DNA of 64,000 nt from Sacculina carcini (GCA_916048095.2 OU696581.1:1171945-1235944), one strand, 5' to 3'; numbered from the stretch's first letter, positions 47,950 through 61,117 are shown. Notes: a model not told the origin generated them from the letters alone. Made by a program: numbers and translations.

Positions 47950-48425
47950 ACACACACACAGACAGCCACATATAGAAACTGACACACACACAGACAGCCA
48001 CATATAGAAACTGACACACACAGAGACAGCCACATATAGAAACTGACACACACACAGACAGCCACATATAGAAACTGACACACACACAGACAGCCACATA
48101 TAGAAACTGACACACACAGACAGCCACATATAGAAACTGACACACAGACAGCCACATATAGAAACTGACACACACACAGACAGCCACATATAGAAACTGA
48201 CACACAGAGACAGCCACATATAGAAACTGACACACAGAGACAGCCACATATAGAAACTGACACACAGAGACAGCCACATATAGAAACTGACACACACAGA
48301 CAGCCACATATAGAAACTGACACACACAGACAGCCACATATAGAAACTGACACACACAGAGACAGCCACATATAGAAACTGACACACACAGACAGCCACA
48401 TATAGAAACTGACACACACAGACGC
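47950..48425. repeat. Expanded 28-34-bp minisatellite in unit D
   Basis: About 16 units of a CA-CAGACAGCCACATATAGAAACTGA repeat, with unit length varying by CA dinucleotides. Unit A has only about three at 37660-37735. Open frames on the minus strand (FYMWLSVCVS) are repeat artefacts. Confidence 0.9.
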
Positions 48426-48654
48426 ACCTAGTGAGACGGTGGTGGTGGAGTTTTGGAGAGCCCGGGATAACAGAATGTCCACCTGTCGACAGTGACAATA
48501 TACAGTACAAGCAGACTGGTGATTTATACCAGCACTGTGACCAGATATAACAATAACAACGCCAGTCAGAGAGGGCAAGCAGTGATATCTTCACATTGTG
48601 TAGATATCAGAACGTGCTTATCATCACGTGCGACAATCAATCACGTGCGACCTA

Positions 48655-49180
48655 GGGCGTGTTTCATTATCAATGCTGAAGCGCTAGGAAGCGCTTCACA
48701 GTGTTACATTATCAATGCTGAAGTTGGAGTGAAGTACTTCACTGCGCTTCACTCGGAAGGCTTGAAGCAGAAGGCATTATGCAATCATTGCGCTTTAGCG
48801 ACATTCCCTTTCCCGTGTGCTGTTTGTTTTGGAATTCAATAGAGGAATAGAATATATTTGTTGAGGACTATATAATATAGAATATATTTTGTGTGAGCAT
48901 TTTGTTCGCCATAGCGGACGGCTTAAAGTATTTGTGTGCTATTTGTGTAAATCCGACAATGCTGAGATTAGCGCAGCTCCATATGGAATTAATGAATCCA
49001 TGAACTAAAATTCAGCAAAACAAATTTTTTGGACCAGAAAGTTTGTGGATTTATTCGCACTCAGCTGTTCAAAATAGTCAAACAAGCGTCATTGATGTAT
49101 CACTTCACAAAGTGTTTCATTATCCGTTCACTTCCATCAACTTCCTTCAGCGCTTACGTTAGTGATAATGAAACACGCCC
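48655..49180. mobile_element. MITE with 18-bp inverted ends, copy in unit D
   Basis: Near-identical to 37963-38488, same CTA flanks, same position within the unit. It was copied with the duplication rather than inserted twice. Confidence 0.8.
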
Positions 49181-51072
49181 CTAGTAATGTATGTATCGTT
49201 GTCTCACATTAGACAGTACATAGGATACATGTGAACAGAAAATCGTCTGAATTTGAACTGCCAAAGTATAGTTTTCAAACTAAGACCAGACATAGATCTA
49301 ATTAAATAATTAGATCTCGGATGTATTTGTCACGTGTTTTCTTGTCAGACAAATAAAACTCACCAACGAGCGAGTCTACTGGTGATTCTAGTATTCCCCC
49401 AGCTGATCGCATAGATGGCGCCACCCACCACAACATCAACGGAGATACGCGACACACTGACAAACAACAGGCAAATACTCGGGTGTATACGAGACTCAAT
49501 ACACAAATACAGAACACACACACACAAGCGCAAAACATACATCAGAGCTTGTTGAATAATCATGTGCTATCATAGGCCCAGACACAAGCAATGGCTCATC
49601 ATTTAAATGAGTGAACATCAGACAAATGAACTGTGTTAAGATAAAACACGACAACAGCTTACCTGAACTGGAACTAATAGAAGAGCAGATAATAATCTTC
49701 ACATAGCAGATGACTGCGAAAAACAAACAAACATGTAGAATAGACACTAAAGAACGGAACATATTAAAACCAGCATTTGCAGGGAGAAAGTCAGAGAGGG
49801 CAAGCAAATATATCGTCAACGTTGATAACGAAACATGCTTATCATCACACTTATAAAAGACATAGAATAAGTCAGACTTACACAGATACACAGTATGAGA
49901 AGCGGTCTGATTTAAACACACCAGGACCTATGAATCAAAGGATATTTGAAGGCACAAATAACGTACCTAAACTGTAATGGGTGCAAGACCAGATAATGCC
50001 ATTGAACAACAAACACCTGCACGAAACACACACACATACAAAAGTGTAAATTACGCACTATGGAGAGACGTAAAGACGTGAATGCTTCCATTGGGAAGAC
50101 TCAGAGAGGGCAAGCAAATATATCGTCAACGTTGATAACGAAACATGCTTATCATCACACTTATACAAGACATAGAACCAGTAAGGCGCCGTGTTCGGCG
50201 ATGAACGAGCGAGCGCGAAGCTATCATATGTAATCAAACTTTGTCGTAAATGCATTTGTCTAAATACGATATTGGTCACACACACATAGCAATCTCCGTC
50301 AGTCCTCGACGGAGATTGCTACCAAACAAAGAAAACCGCTTGTTAATCGGGCTTACGGTTCCAGAGATATAAGACTCTCAAAAAGCATGGGCAAAGTTTT
50401 CCGCTAAAATATAAAAGTGCATATGGCACGTGCCACACTGGGCACTGACATGATTCGGCATGGTCTCATTCGCGGCAGGAAGGATTGGGCTACCCAACAA
50501 AAAAACGCATGTTAATCGGACTTATGGTTCCAGAGATAAGCCCCTGAAAAACGGGTAAAAAGTAGTTTTCGAAAAAGCAGGAGGGCATTTGGGACGTGCC
50601 ACGTGCCACAGTGGGCACTGACATGATTCGGCTTGGTCTCATCCGCGGCAGGAAGGATGACGCTACCCAAAAAAAAATGCATGTTAATCGGACTTATGGT
50701 TCCAGAGATATAAGCCTCTGAAAAGCGTGACCACGGCCGGCCGGCGGGCCGCTCATACTCATTTTTCTAGTCACACCAAGTATGAACTTGCTCGCTTCGC
50801 TCGCTCGTAATAAGTCAGACTTACACAGAGACATAGTATGAGAAGCGGTCTGATTTAAACACACCAGGACCCATGAAACACAGCAGATTTGAAGACACAA
50901 ATAACGTACCTAAACTGTAATGGGCGCAAGACCAGATAATGCCATTGAACAACAAACACCTGCGCTAATGTCATGAAGTTAGTAGAAACGAATTCGGGTC
51001 GATATAACACACATTTGTTCTCCAATCCAGTCCGACGTTTAATTCATCACGTTACGGACCACTGTTCTCAAC

Positions 51073-52637
51073 CAGTGGCTCCCAAAGTGAGCGGTACCGG
51101 CCGTGGAAAGATCTGGGGTGCGGTGAGCACGAAGCAGGCGTACAATGAACTACAATGAAGGTTACTGGTGCAATGTTTATCTACCATTCCATGTTGCTGA
51201 AACGGTTAAAACTGCTCAACATATATTGATTTACTAAATTGGGTTTTATTTGTGCATTTCATTAACAAACAAATGTGTATTTCACAATAAAACTCATCTC
51301 ACATTTGTTCTCACTGTCCTAATAATTATCGTCCTATATCGATTTCAAGTCTTCCTTCCAAACTCTCGACCTCTTCCTCTTCTCGACCCATTCCAGTCCG
51401 GTTTCGTCTCACATCATTCCACCGAATCTCTTTTACTTTGCCTTGTAAATGATATCTTCCAAACCTTTGCCTCTGGTGATGCAGTCCTCCTCGTCCTACT
51501 TGATCTTTCCTCCGCCTTCGATCTTATAAATCACTCTATATTGCTCAAAGACCTCGCTTCTGCTGGCTTATCCTCTTCTGCTCTCTCTCTCATGACTTCA
51601 TATTTTTCTTGCCGTTCTTTTTCTGTGCGTTCTCTTCCTCTTCTTCCCCTCTTTTGCTTTCTAACGGTGTGCCTCAGGGCTCTATTCTTGGTCCTCTCCT
51701 TTTCAATCTGTATATGTCTTCTCTCTGCCCTATTCTACGTAAATTCCCCATTTCATACCATATCTACGCTGATGATCTGCAACTATACATTCAGCTATCA
51801 AAATTCTCTCATAATCTGCTCTCTAAGTCATTTTGCGACATCACATCCTGGGCATCTTCCCGCCAACTCATCATCAACCATTCTAAAACTGAATACATGG
51901 TCTTCATCCTCCAAGAATCTCTCCCCCGTCTCTCTCTGTCTCCCTATCAGCTTGTGTTCGTAATCTTGGGGTCTACTTCGATCCCTCTGTCATTCGCTAA
52001 CAATTTCGCGCATATATCGCGATCCTGCAGGCTCATTCTCAGACAAATCTATCCCATCCGTGCTTACATTGACACTAACTCGGTCATTATTCCCATCCAA
52101 TCCTTAATTTTCCCTCGTCTAGACTGTTGTAACTCTTGATTTCTTCACGCCTCATATAAATATCTTCGCTCCCTACAAAGGTTATTGAACCAGTCATGTC
52201 GCTTTGTCTTCCGTCTTCCTCTGCGCACGCCAACTTCTCCCTACTTACGTAAACTTGGCCTTAGTCGGCGAAATCTTTCTACTTCTTTGCTCCTCGTCTC
52301 TATAACTCCTTACCTTCTCGTATCCGGTCATCACCTTCACTTCGATCCTTCTCTTCTGCTCTGCATGCACATCGATTCTACCTCTCCCTGTTGAATGGTT
52401 TCGTGTTTTTATTTTGTATATACGCCTGTTCAATTTTGTCTGTCATGCTCTTAGCTATTCTGACATTTGTTTCACTTATTATATAAACATACATATTATA
52501 TTGTTTTTATCTCATCCTGTAATCGCACCATTGTATATTTGGCGCTATATTAAATACATGTGTCTGTGCGTTTTTGTGTGGGGAGGAGCGCTAGGAATTC
52601 ACCGGGGAGTCAACCTGCTAAAGTTTGGAAACCATTG
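51073..52637. mobile_element. hAT-like element in unit D, with nested LINE
   Basis: Same termini; the right end carries a CATTG change from CACTG. Confidence 0.75.
51320..52562 (+). pseudogene. CR1/L2-like LINE RT fragment in unit D
   Basis: Closest to the unit C copy: VPQGSILGPLLFNLYMSS and IYADDLQLYIQL in an open frame at 51609-52139, with the same internal deletion near 52258. The N-terminal piece has its own small deletion near 51365. Confidence 0.85.
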
Positions 52638-52646
52638 TTCTAAACT

Positions 52647-53810
52647 ATCATAAGCAGGTAAATAAAATGGAAATAAATCAAGCATGAATAATATAGACCA
52701 ACAAATACCTGTAATTAGCACTTGGTCGAATGAAGAGCGGAATTATGCAGTGGAAACCTGGAACCAACCAGCACAAGTTAATTAGAACACACACAAACAT
52801 CGTTGACGAGTACACATGAAGTTTCTATCAGAGCTTGTTTTCAAATCATTACGACAGTGTCATAGGCCCAGACACAAGCTGAAAATCATCATTGACGGTA
52901 TAGTTTTGAAACTAAGACCAGACATAGATCTAATTAAATAATTAGATCTCGGGTGTATTTGTCACGTGTTTTCTTGTCAGACAAATAAAACTCACCAAAG
53001 AGCGAGTCTACTGGTGATTCTAGTATTCCCCCAGCTGGTCGCATAGATGGCGCCACCCACCACAACATCAACGGAGATACGCGACACACTGACAAACAAC
53101 AGGCAAATACTCGGGTGTATACGAGACTCAATACACAAATACAGAACACACACACACAAGCGCAAAACATACATCAGAGCTTGTTGAGTAATCATGTGCT
53201 ATCATAGGCCCAGACACAAGCAATGGCTCATCATTTAAATGAGCGAACATCAGACAAATGAACTGTGTTAAGATAAAACACGACAACAGCTTACCTGAAC
53301 TGGAACTAATAGAAGAGCAGAAAATAATCTTCACATAGCAGATGACTGCGAAAAACACAAACAAACATGTAGAATAGACACTAAAGAACGGAACATATTA
53401 AAACCAGCATTTGCAGGGAGAAACTCAGAGAGGGCAAGCAAATATATCGTCAACGTTGATAACGAAACATGCTTATCATCACACTTATACGAGACATAGA
53501 ATAAGTCAGACTTACACAGAAATAGTATGAGAAGCGGTCTGATTTAAACACACCCATGAATCAAAGGAGATTTGAAGGCACAAATAACGTACCTAAACTG
53601 TAATGGGTGCAAGACCAGATAATGCCATTGAACAACAAACACCTGCACGAAACACACACACACACACACATACAAACGTGTTAATTACGCACTATGGAGA
53701 GGCGTGAAGACGTGAATGCTTCTATTGGGAAGACTCAGAGAGGGCAAGCAAAAATATCGTCAATGTTGATAACGAAACATGCTTATCATCACACTTATAC
53801 AGAAACACTG
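52647..53810 (+). repeat. Segmental duplication unit E (truncated, about 1.2 kb)
   Basis: Lacks the MITE segment. It matches the first half of the other units through the second LALS-type block and ends about 53805, before the hairpin and hAT. Confidence 0.85.
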
Positions 53811-54201
53811 AGAGTATGAGAACCAGCATACCACATACCTCGTGCGTATGCATGCCCGCACACAAGTGAATTATTCGGCAGCAATAGAACGGCAGGCTGC
53901 AAACAAACACATCATCATCTTGCCAGATAAATCATCTATTAAACAGACGCTGGCAGGTGTGATGTGATAATTAGAACGGCTACACACAGGTAACACAATA
54001 GAGATAAGCATGATGCATTGGAATCAACAAAAAAGAAAAGAAAAGACAGTTGAATTAGACAACTCACCTCTCTGTATAAATAACCTATATTATATTATAA
54101 AACCAACCCAAAATCACCACCCACACACACACAAGTTTCAAGAAACAGTTTATATTTCCGTAGCCAAGCGAACAGGCTGAAACAAACAGTTGTCAGTTGG
54201 G
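53811..54201. other. Intergenic between duplication array and RPL4
   Basis: No gene recognised. The RPL4 3' UTR (minus strand) must lie in its right part; a rightward AATAAA on the minus strand is not obvious. Confidence 0.4.
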
Positions 54202-57200
54202 CTATTTTTTGGCCTTGGCTTTTTTGCTGGCGGCGATCTTGGCCTTAATAGCGGCCAGTTTCTTTTGGCCGGCCTCGCGGCGCTTCTGCAGTCGCTTCTG
54301 CTCGTCGTCCGACACTTGCGGCAACTTCTTGGCAGCGGCCGCCGTCAACTCCTGCCGTCACACCAAATAGCACCGCCGCGGCGGCGCCAAACATCATTGT
54401 GTATCAGCAATTGTACAAAACTAAACACAATAGCAATCGCCACTGCCCCACGCGCGCCTACAAGACGTCACAACACTATCACACCACGAACAAGACTCCT
54501 CAAACCGTCACACACGGGAGCACACACATACACAAACAAACACAGTTCAAACAGTCATACATAACTCTCCAACTAGCTCACACACACACTCTCTCTCGCA
54601 CACTCACACCAATACCTCCACACATCTTGGTTTTACAACGTTGTTTTCAGGTTATTCAGAAACACAACACAAATATCGACAAACACAAATACTACAGGCC
54701 AGGTATTATAAGTGCATATGCGTATATGTATGTAGCAATGTACACTTAAGTGCGTGTGTACACATGTGTACGCGTAGTTGTACACATGTACAGCGCGCCG
54801 TGACAGACACACACCTGGTATTTTTTGGCTTTCGCCGCCTTGTCGGCCAACACGCGCTTCTGTCGCAACAGCGCTTCCTTGCGCACCACGGCAGCGTACG
54901 GATTGAGACGCAGCCGGGCGTGCAAATTGCGCAGCGGATTACGCTTCAGAACACGACGCTTCACCTGCTTACTGCACGACACATAACACACCATTAACAA
55001 AACATAAACACACACACACACATAACACGACACATACACGCACACACACACAATTAACCCAATATATACATACACAGACACAAGCACATAACATAGTATA
55101 CACACATAACACAACACATAGCACACAACATATAAACACACAAGCACATAACACAACACATACACATAACAACACATACACATAACACAAACACACACAA
55201 CATATACACACACATAACACATGACACATACACACTCACATAGCATACACACAACACACAAACACACATGACACATAACATACACGCACATACACACATT
55301 TGATTACTACGCTACATATACACAACTTTGATTTGTGCAAATACACTTTGAGTACTTGTTGTACAACTTTAAAGTACGCGTTCGCTTTCAATTGAATAAA
55401 AACATGAACAAATGCCAGAACAAGGCAGGCCACAACACACACACAAGCAAACATCTGAACGTAAATATAACCTCACACTGATAGAATATGACTGCGCCCA
55501 TGTGTGTGTGTGTGTTTAGTTTGCGACTGAGTGATACATCGCTCAGTGCCAGAAATAACACGAGAACAAAAAACACAGTGAGATGATCAGTGTTGACATA
55601 GAGAGAGAGAGAGCGGCAGTTACTCACATCGGCGCGCGACACACGCTGAGAATTTCGGGCGCCTTGAGCAGCGCCGCCAGATCGGTGTTGGTCATCTTGG
55701 TCATGGGCAGGTTGTAGTTCTTCTTGAGCTGCGACGGAGCGCGCCATGTGCCGTACAAGGCGTCCAGTCGGCGAAACGCTACACACACATACATACACAT
55801 ACATATAAAATGAGTGTGGTGAGTTACGGACCGGAATTGTTCAACTGCTTGCCTACTGAAATAAAAGCTCTACTAAATTGTAGCAACACGCATAGGTTCA
55901 AGAAGATTATACGAAAACATTTTCTTGATAGCCAATATTAATTATGTTCATGCTAAATACAATTGCTCTCATAGTCGTGTTCGTATATGCTATCTGTATG
56001 TCGACATGTTCTTATGTTCTGTTTGATAGCCTTGACCTTTGGTCTCGGTGTTGTGAATTCACACTGTGCGATTGTGTCCTGCGATCTGTGACTATGTCTT
56101 TAATTGTTGTTGTTAATGGTTGTATGTCTTGTTTTGTTGATGGTTAAATATATTGTTGTTGTATTGTTGTCATGTTGTATTTGTTTATATTATAAGTTCT
56201 CAAGTCTAATTAGTCTGAAGGTTTTTTGCCAAGTTTTTTTGCATAGCGGTTTATTTTCTTTGTCTGTTGAGAGGCCAATAATTGGCTTGACAGATGGCTA
56301 TGCTACTGTACTTTAATAATATTGCTTTTCTTGTGCTTTTTGTGGCAATACATTACTATTACTATATATACATACACATTGCCAGACATCACAGAGCGAC
56401 ACACAGAATAAGACTGCGAGAACATTACTCGGCGATATAGATATAACCACATCAAACCGTATTACATGCATCCAACTGAAACGATCAGTAAATGAGTCAC
56501 AAAACCAATGTCAAATGAATGAATGAATGTCAAATGCAGAAAAACGCACAACTTGGAATTAAGCAAGCGAGTCGCCACGAATAGAAACAGTAAGATGTCT
56601 ACTGCTACACGACAGTGATATACACACAGTCACACACACACATTACATTAAGACATCTATATCGTGCATTTCAACCGAAAATCTCAAAAGCGCTCACACA
56701 TACACACCCACTCACTCTCTCGCACATAAACCCTGACACAAGCACAAAGTAGACAGGCACACATACACCCACAAACATATACATATTGAATACACAGCAT
56801 TTAGCCACACACACACATACACACATTTGCACACACCTGACTCGGTCCAGATGCAAAAGCGACCGAGGTGGCCGCCGGGCGCCAGTTTCAGCAGGTTCAA
56901 ACTGTCCACGTGCAGAGTATCGACGCCGGGAATGTTGCGACACGCGCGCACGAGACCCTGGTCGCGCGCATATATGATCAACGGGCCTCGTCGCTGGATG
57001 CGCCGGCGGCCGCGCAGCTTGCCCTTGCCCGGCCGTGTGCGCTGCGACCGATAGACTTTCTGCACGTCGGACCAGGCGCCGGCCGCGCGCAGAAACGACA
57101 CCGCCTGTCGTGTGGTGGTCGTCTCCTGCAACTTGTCAGCCACCACCAGCGGTACCTGCCCGCCAACACACACACACACACACACAGACACACACACAGA

Positions 57201-58982
57201 CGTCAGGTTGTGACAGGTATGCAATTCAGGGGTTCCAGACCACAAGGAGTATGGAAACCAAAAGTAAGGGGGTTTGAGACTCGATTTATTGTGTGTCTAA
57301 TGAAACGGAACTTTAAGCTTATTAATTTTGGTTTCAAGCGATTGAAATACTCGCAGATCTGGAAGACATACTGGCAAATAACGCAGGACTGGTGATAATT
57401 ACTTGAACCGTCAAGTAAGTCGGGGGTATGGGACCACATTCAACAATACACTGGGAGATATGGAACCATCAAATGGTTAAGAAACCCTGACATGTGTGAG
57501 AGCACGCACCTCGTTCGTGTTATGTACCAGATGACCCTTGGACATGACGAGCGCCGGCACGCCGGTGGCCGCCACTGCCGAGCACACGGCGTAGCGCTTC
57601 ATGTTGACGTTGATCTTGCGATGCCAGCGCCGCCACTGCTTGGTCGGCGCAAACCGCCGGCCGCCGCGACACATGTTGCCGAACGCTCCCTGGCCGCTGC
57701 GGTGCGTGCCGCCGCCACGCACGCGCGGAATACGCGCCACGGCTCGACCAGTGCCCCAAGATTCGGCCGACGTTTGGTGGCCTGCTAGCCGACTGACACA
57801 GTACGGCTGGCGCGAGTTTTTCGCCATGTTCTGGTGGACAAAGTTGACCAGGTCGGGCCGGATGGGCGCGCGGAACAGCGCCGGCAGCGCCACAGTGGTG
57901 CCGGTCTTCTGGTTGTGTTCATCGTAGACGGTGACTAGAGGACGAGCCAACGCCTGCCCCGCAAACACAAACACACACACGAAGGGTTAATTATTCGGTG
58001 AATTACATATATAAACGACAGAGGCTGTGACCAACACATCACTCGTCACCAGACACACAAAAGATAAAAACGTGACGTGTTTTGTGTAAAAGCGGGTAAA
58101 TAGGTGAGGTTATCCCAGGAAAGAATGTCCAAATTAACTCATCAATAACACCCTTCATAAACGCAGCCTGCAAAAGCAAAGGCCTCCCAGTTCGTACACG
58201 CGCTGAACTAACTCAATCATAAAGCAAACAAATCAAACTTGTGAGTAAACAGTATACACCCTGAATGAACTACAGAGTGGAATATAAAAAAACACCAATG
58301 TGAATCAACTATCAACACGGCAGATGGAGAATAGACACTGACTGACATAAATACAAAAACTTATGCATCGAAGCCCTCAGATCACTCACAATAAATGGTG
58401 CACAAAACGATTTGAAGATAAAATGTGGAGAGCACAAAGACCCGCTGATGTCAAAATTAGACGGTCAGCAGGGTGAACGGCCCACAAATGATATATGACC
58501 ACTGATATTGCCGGGCGCACAGCAGACACGCACGGCACAAGCTTAGTGTCAAACGCAAAAACAAAGCCAGACTCGATGCGCAACGCAGAAAAAGTAGGAA
58601 TTTCGTTCGAAGTCCGAAGCATGCTGTTCGATCATATTATTCGGTAAAACCGCATCAAACGTTTACATTTAACAGGCCGGGCTGGTGGAAAGCAGGAACA
58701 TTCAACAGCTATGATCACAAGCCAGCAGTTGCAACATCAACACTCTAGAGCAGTCTACAATCGCAAATTGCACACAAGCCCTCTGTCAAGAGTGTACTTG
58801 GAAGTTGATATTACAAGTATAAGATAATACACCAGAACAATGTTCAGATATATGGCTAGTATATATCTAAGCCTGCAAATAGCAAATAAAAGTACAAATG
58901 GCAGGAATATATATAACGACTAACCATGCTCGCTCCTCACATTACAAACAGGAAACTCTCGATAGGAAGCAGCGCTCACCAT
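54202..58982 (-). CDS. RPL4: Large ribosomal subunit protein uL4 (RPL4)
   Basis: Structural protein of the 60S subunit whose extended loop lines the exit tunnel. Exons in phase: 58982-58980 (inferred, only ATG), 57953-57510, 57155-56837, 55778-55628, 54971-54815, 54351-54202; 407 aa. Diagnostic text: [140 protein letters not shown], and a Lys/Ala-rich eukaryotic tail ending KAKAKK. Slightly shorter than human (427 aa) because the tail is short. The first coding exon is inferred from ATG followed at once by GTGAGC at the right phase; another upstream ATG could serve. Introns hold CA arrays and a LINE remnant; no snoRNA seen. Confidence 0.96.
54980..55310. repeat. ACACATAACACA-type satellite in RPL4 intron
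   Basis: About 330 bp of CACATAACACA-like words with weak periodicity, beginning right beyond the acceptor of the exon at 54971. Minus-strand Cys/Val/Tyr-rich frames across it are artefacts. Confidence 0.85.
55805..56366 (+). pseudogene. LINE 3'-end remnant in RPL4 intron
   Basis: Plus-strand frame from 55810 reads [14 protein letters not shown], then [14 protein letters not shown], matching the C-terminus of CR1/jockey-type RTs (LWN-x-LP ... FK-x-x-L-x-x-x-L). The TAA is followed by about 400 bp of 3' sequence and an ATTACTATTACTA tail. Confidence 0.6.
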
Positions 58983-59785
58983 ATATTTCCTTTTAACACG
59001 CTTCTATTTGTAATCAAGTTTGTACATGATTCAAATTCAATTTGAAAATGATATCAAGAAAATTGAATCAGTCATTTATTCATTTTACTGAATGCAGCTA
59101 GTATTTATTGAACTACTTGATTGACAATTCACAATTTTGCGCCAACCAGAAGACTAAATTATTATATCCTAATTCCTTTCAATAAAACTCACTTATTCAA
59201 TAGTGTTTCCAAATATTTAATCGCACAAGTATGATTTTTATTTATCAAAACTATTACACGGATTTTATAAAAACTAATCTGTAGTGTTGGAAATTTTATG
59301 TGATCACATAAAAATCGTTTTTTGATATAAAATGCCATTTTAAGCGAAAAAAACATGAAATGCCATTTTCACTGAAGAATGTTTCCCAAATGTATAATTG
59401 TATGGGTTGCACCTGGAATTAATAATTGTTAATTCTGTTAATAATTGTAATTACACAGATCACGGATTCAACATATTATGATACACTCGAACACTGCATT
59501 TGGGTACAATATTAACGCCAGCAGCGCTAACAATGAAAATATATCAACCCTCCTGATTGTCGGACAACGTGGCAACGGGTTTCAGATGGCCTGCAATAAC
59601 TCGCTATGCAGATCAAATCGCTTCAAGCTAGGTAAATGTGGCATTGGCTTTTTGGGGAGGCAGAGTTGTACATACATGTACTTCATATTTACATTTTCGG
59701 GAATTATTCATCAAGAATCGCTGCTATTGTCACGCTCAAAGGGCTAGAAGGAATTAAATGTTAACTCGAATTTTCCCAGGAAAAC

Positions 59786-60060
59786 GTGTCTGATGGGAGG
59801 AGCATGTTTTGCGTTGCATGTGAAAAAAACGTGTCTGCTGGTAACAAGTGGCATCTCGAGCAGCACAACAAATCAGCCGCTCACAAAAATAACATCAATT
59901 ATAAATACACATGCAGCATCGAACCATGGGACCATTGCGTCTCGAAGTCCAAAATGGTACCTCTATCATGAACATTTCGAGTGTAGTTCCTTATGTTTTG
60001 CCAAGTCCCCGTATCCTCATTAGACCCCCCCACCGGAGAAATCCTAGCGCCCCCACTGCA
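59786..60060 (+). pseudogene. BED/hAT-type zinc-finger fragment
   Basis: A 61-aa frame with C-x2-C at FCVACEKN and H-x3-H-x6-H at WHLEQHNKSAAH, the spacing of zinc fingers at the N-terminus of hAT-like or CGGBP-like proteins. GCGCCCCCACTG at 60048-60059 could be a hAT-type right terminus (CAGTGGGGGCGC inverted). No catalytic domain. An acceptor-like TTTTCCCAG precedes it. Confidence 0.4.
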
Positions 60061-60769
60061 CCACTACCATCATAGAAAGGCCCCAAACAAGGTATAAATT
60101 TCGCCACGTATTATGAAAATTTCACCTCTCTAAGGGTGGCTCCCCAATGGAATGTCGCTTGATACATGCTTAAAATACAAAAATTCTACGAAACAGTCCA
60201 AAATTAACATATGTGAAAATTGAATACAATATGTTGGGTTTTTGGACAACATATTTTGGCAATTTTCGTCACATAATAAAAACATAAAACGCCAAAAATT
60301 ATCACACAAAACTCCAAACTCTCATAATCTGCATATGTTTAGCTGCAACGTTATTTGAAATTCATCGACATTCGTTAATTCATCTGGCCGTATTTACGAA
60401 AACAACAAGCACACATGCAATTAACCAGAACATTTTCCGCAGTCCAAAATGATCGTTCTAGAACGAATGAATACATTCTGTGTCTCCATTCAAAATCTTC
60501 TCCAATTGGCATTCTTCGGCGAACAGAGCAGACAAAAGGCACGCGTTTCAGCCCGATCTTGGCTGCTTGCCAAATCTCACGAGATTTACCTGAGCAAGCG
60601 CAGAAGAACATGGTGTGCCCATCCTCACACACACACGTACACACACACATACACACATACGATATCGCATCTGCTTATGGGGCAGCCAACCGAGGCTCCT
60701 GGGTATAGACCGCTTCGTGGAGGCTATGCATAATGCAAGATAGCCACGCATCACGTGTCTACTGTGAGT

Positions 60770-60920
60770 GTGTATGTGTGTGTGTGTGTGTGTATGTGTG
60801 TTTGTGTGCGTGTTTGTGTGTGTGTTTGTGTGTGTGTGTTTGTGTGTATGTGTGTGTGCGTGTCTACTATGTGTGTATGTGTGTGTGTGTGTCTGTGTCT
60901 GTGTGTGTGTGTCTACTACA

Positions 60921-60962
<42 letters not shown>

Positions 60963-60967
60963 TACTA

Positions 60968-61027
<60 letters not shown>

Positions 61028-61037
61028 TGTGTGTGTA

Positions 61038-61076
<39 letters not shown>

Positions 61077-61117
61077 GTGTGTGTCTACTATGTGTGTGTG
61101 TGTGTGTGTGTGTGTGT
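60770..61117. repeat. Long interrupted (GT)n microsatellite
   Basis: About 350 bp of GT, interrupted by repeated CTACTATGT and TATGTATG words, so it looks like a tandem of GT blocks rather than a single run. Long Cys/Val frames and their His/Thr reverse are artefacts. Confidence 0.95.

Larger units (their letters stand above)
47662..52646 (+). repeat. Segmental duplication unit D (about 5.0 kb)
   Basis: The longest unit: expanded minisatellite (47950-48425), MITE (48655-49180), exon-like block (49364-49456), hairpin (50288-50319), and hAT with nested LINE. Confidence 0.9.

Noticed and set aside
47878-48594. A 238-aa minus-strand frame that looks like a repetitive membrane protein
   Set aside because: It is a minisatellite open in several frames at once, and the paralogous locus in unit A has only three repeats, so the reading frame has no constraint.
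53700-58000. Intronic snoRNAs in RPL4 as in vertebrates
   Set aside because: I looked for C (RTGATGA) and D (CTGA) box pairs with a terminal stem in the introns and found no convincing combination; a covariance search would be needed to exclude them.
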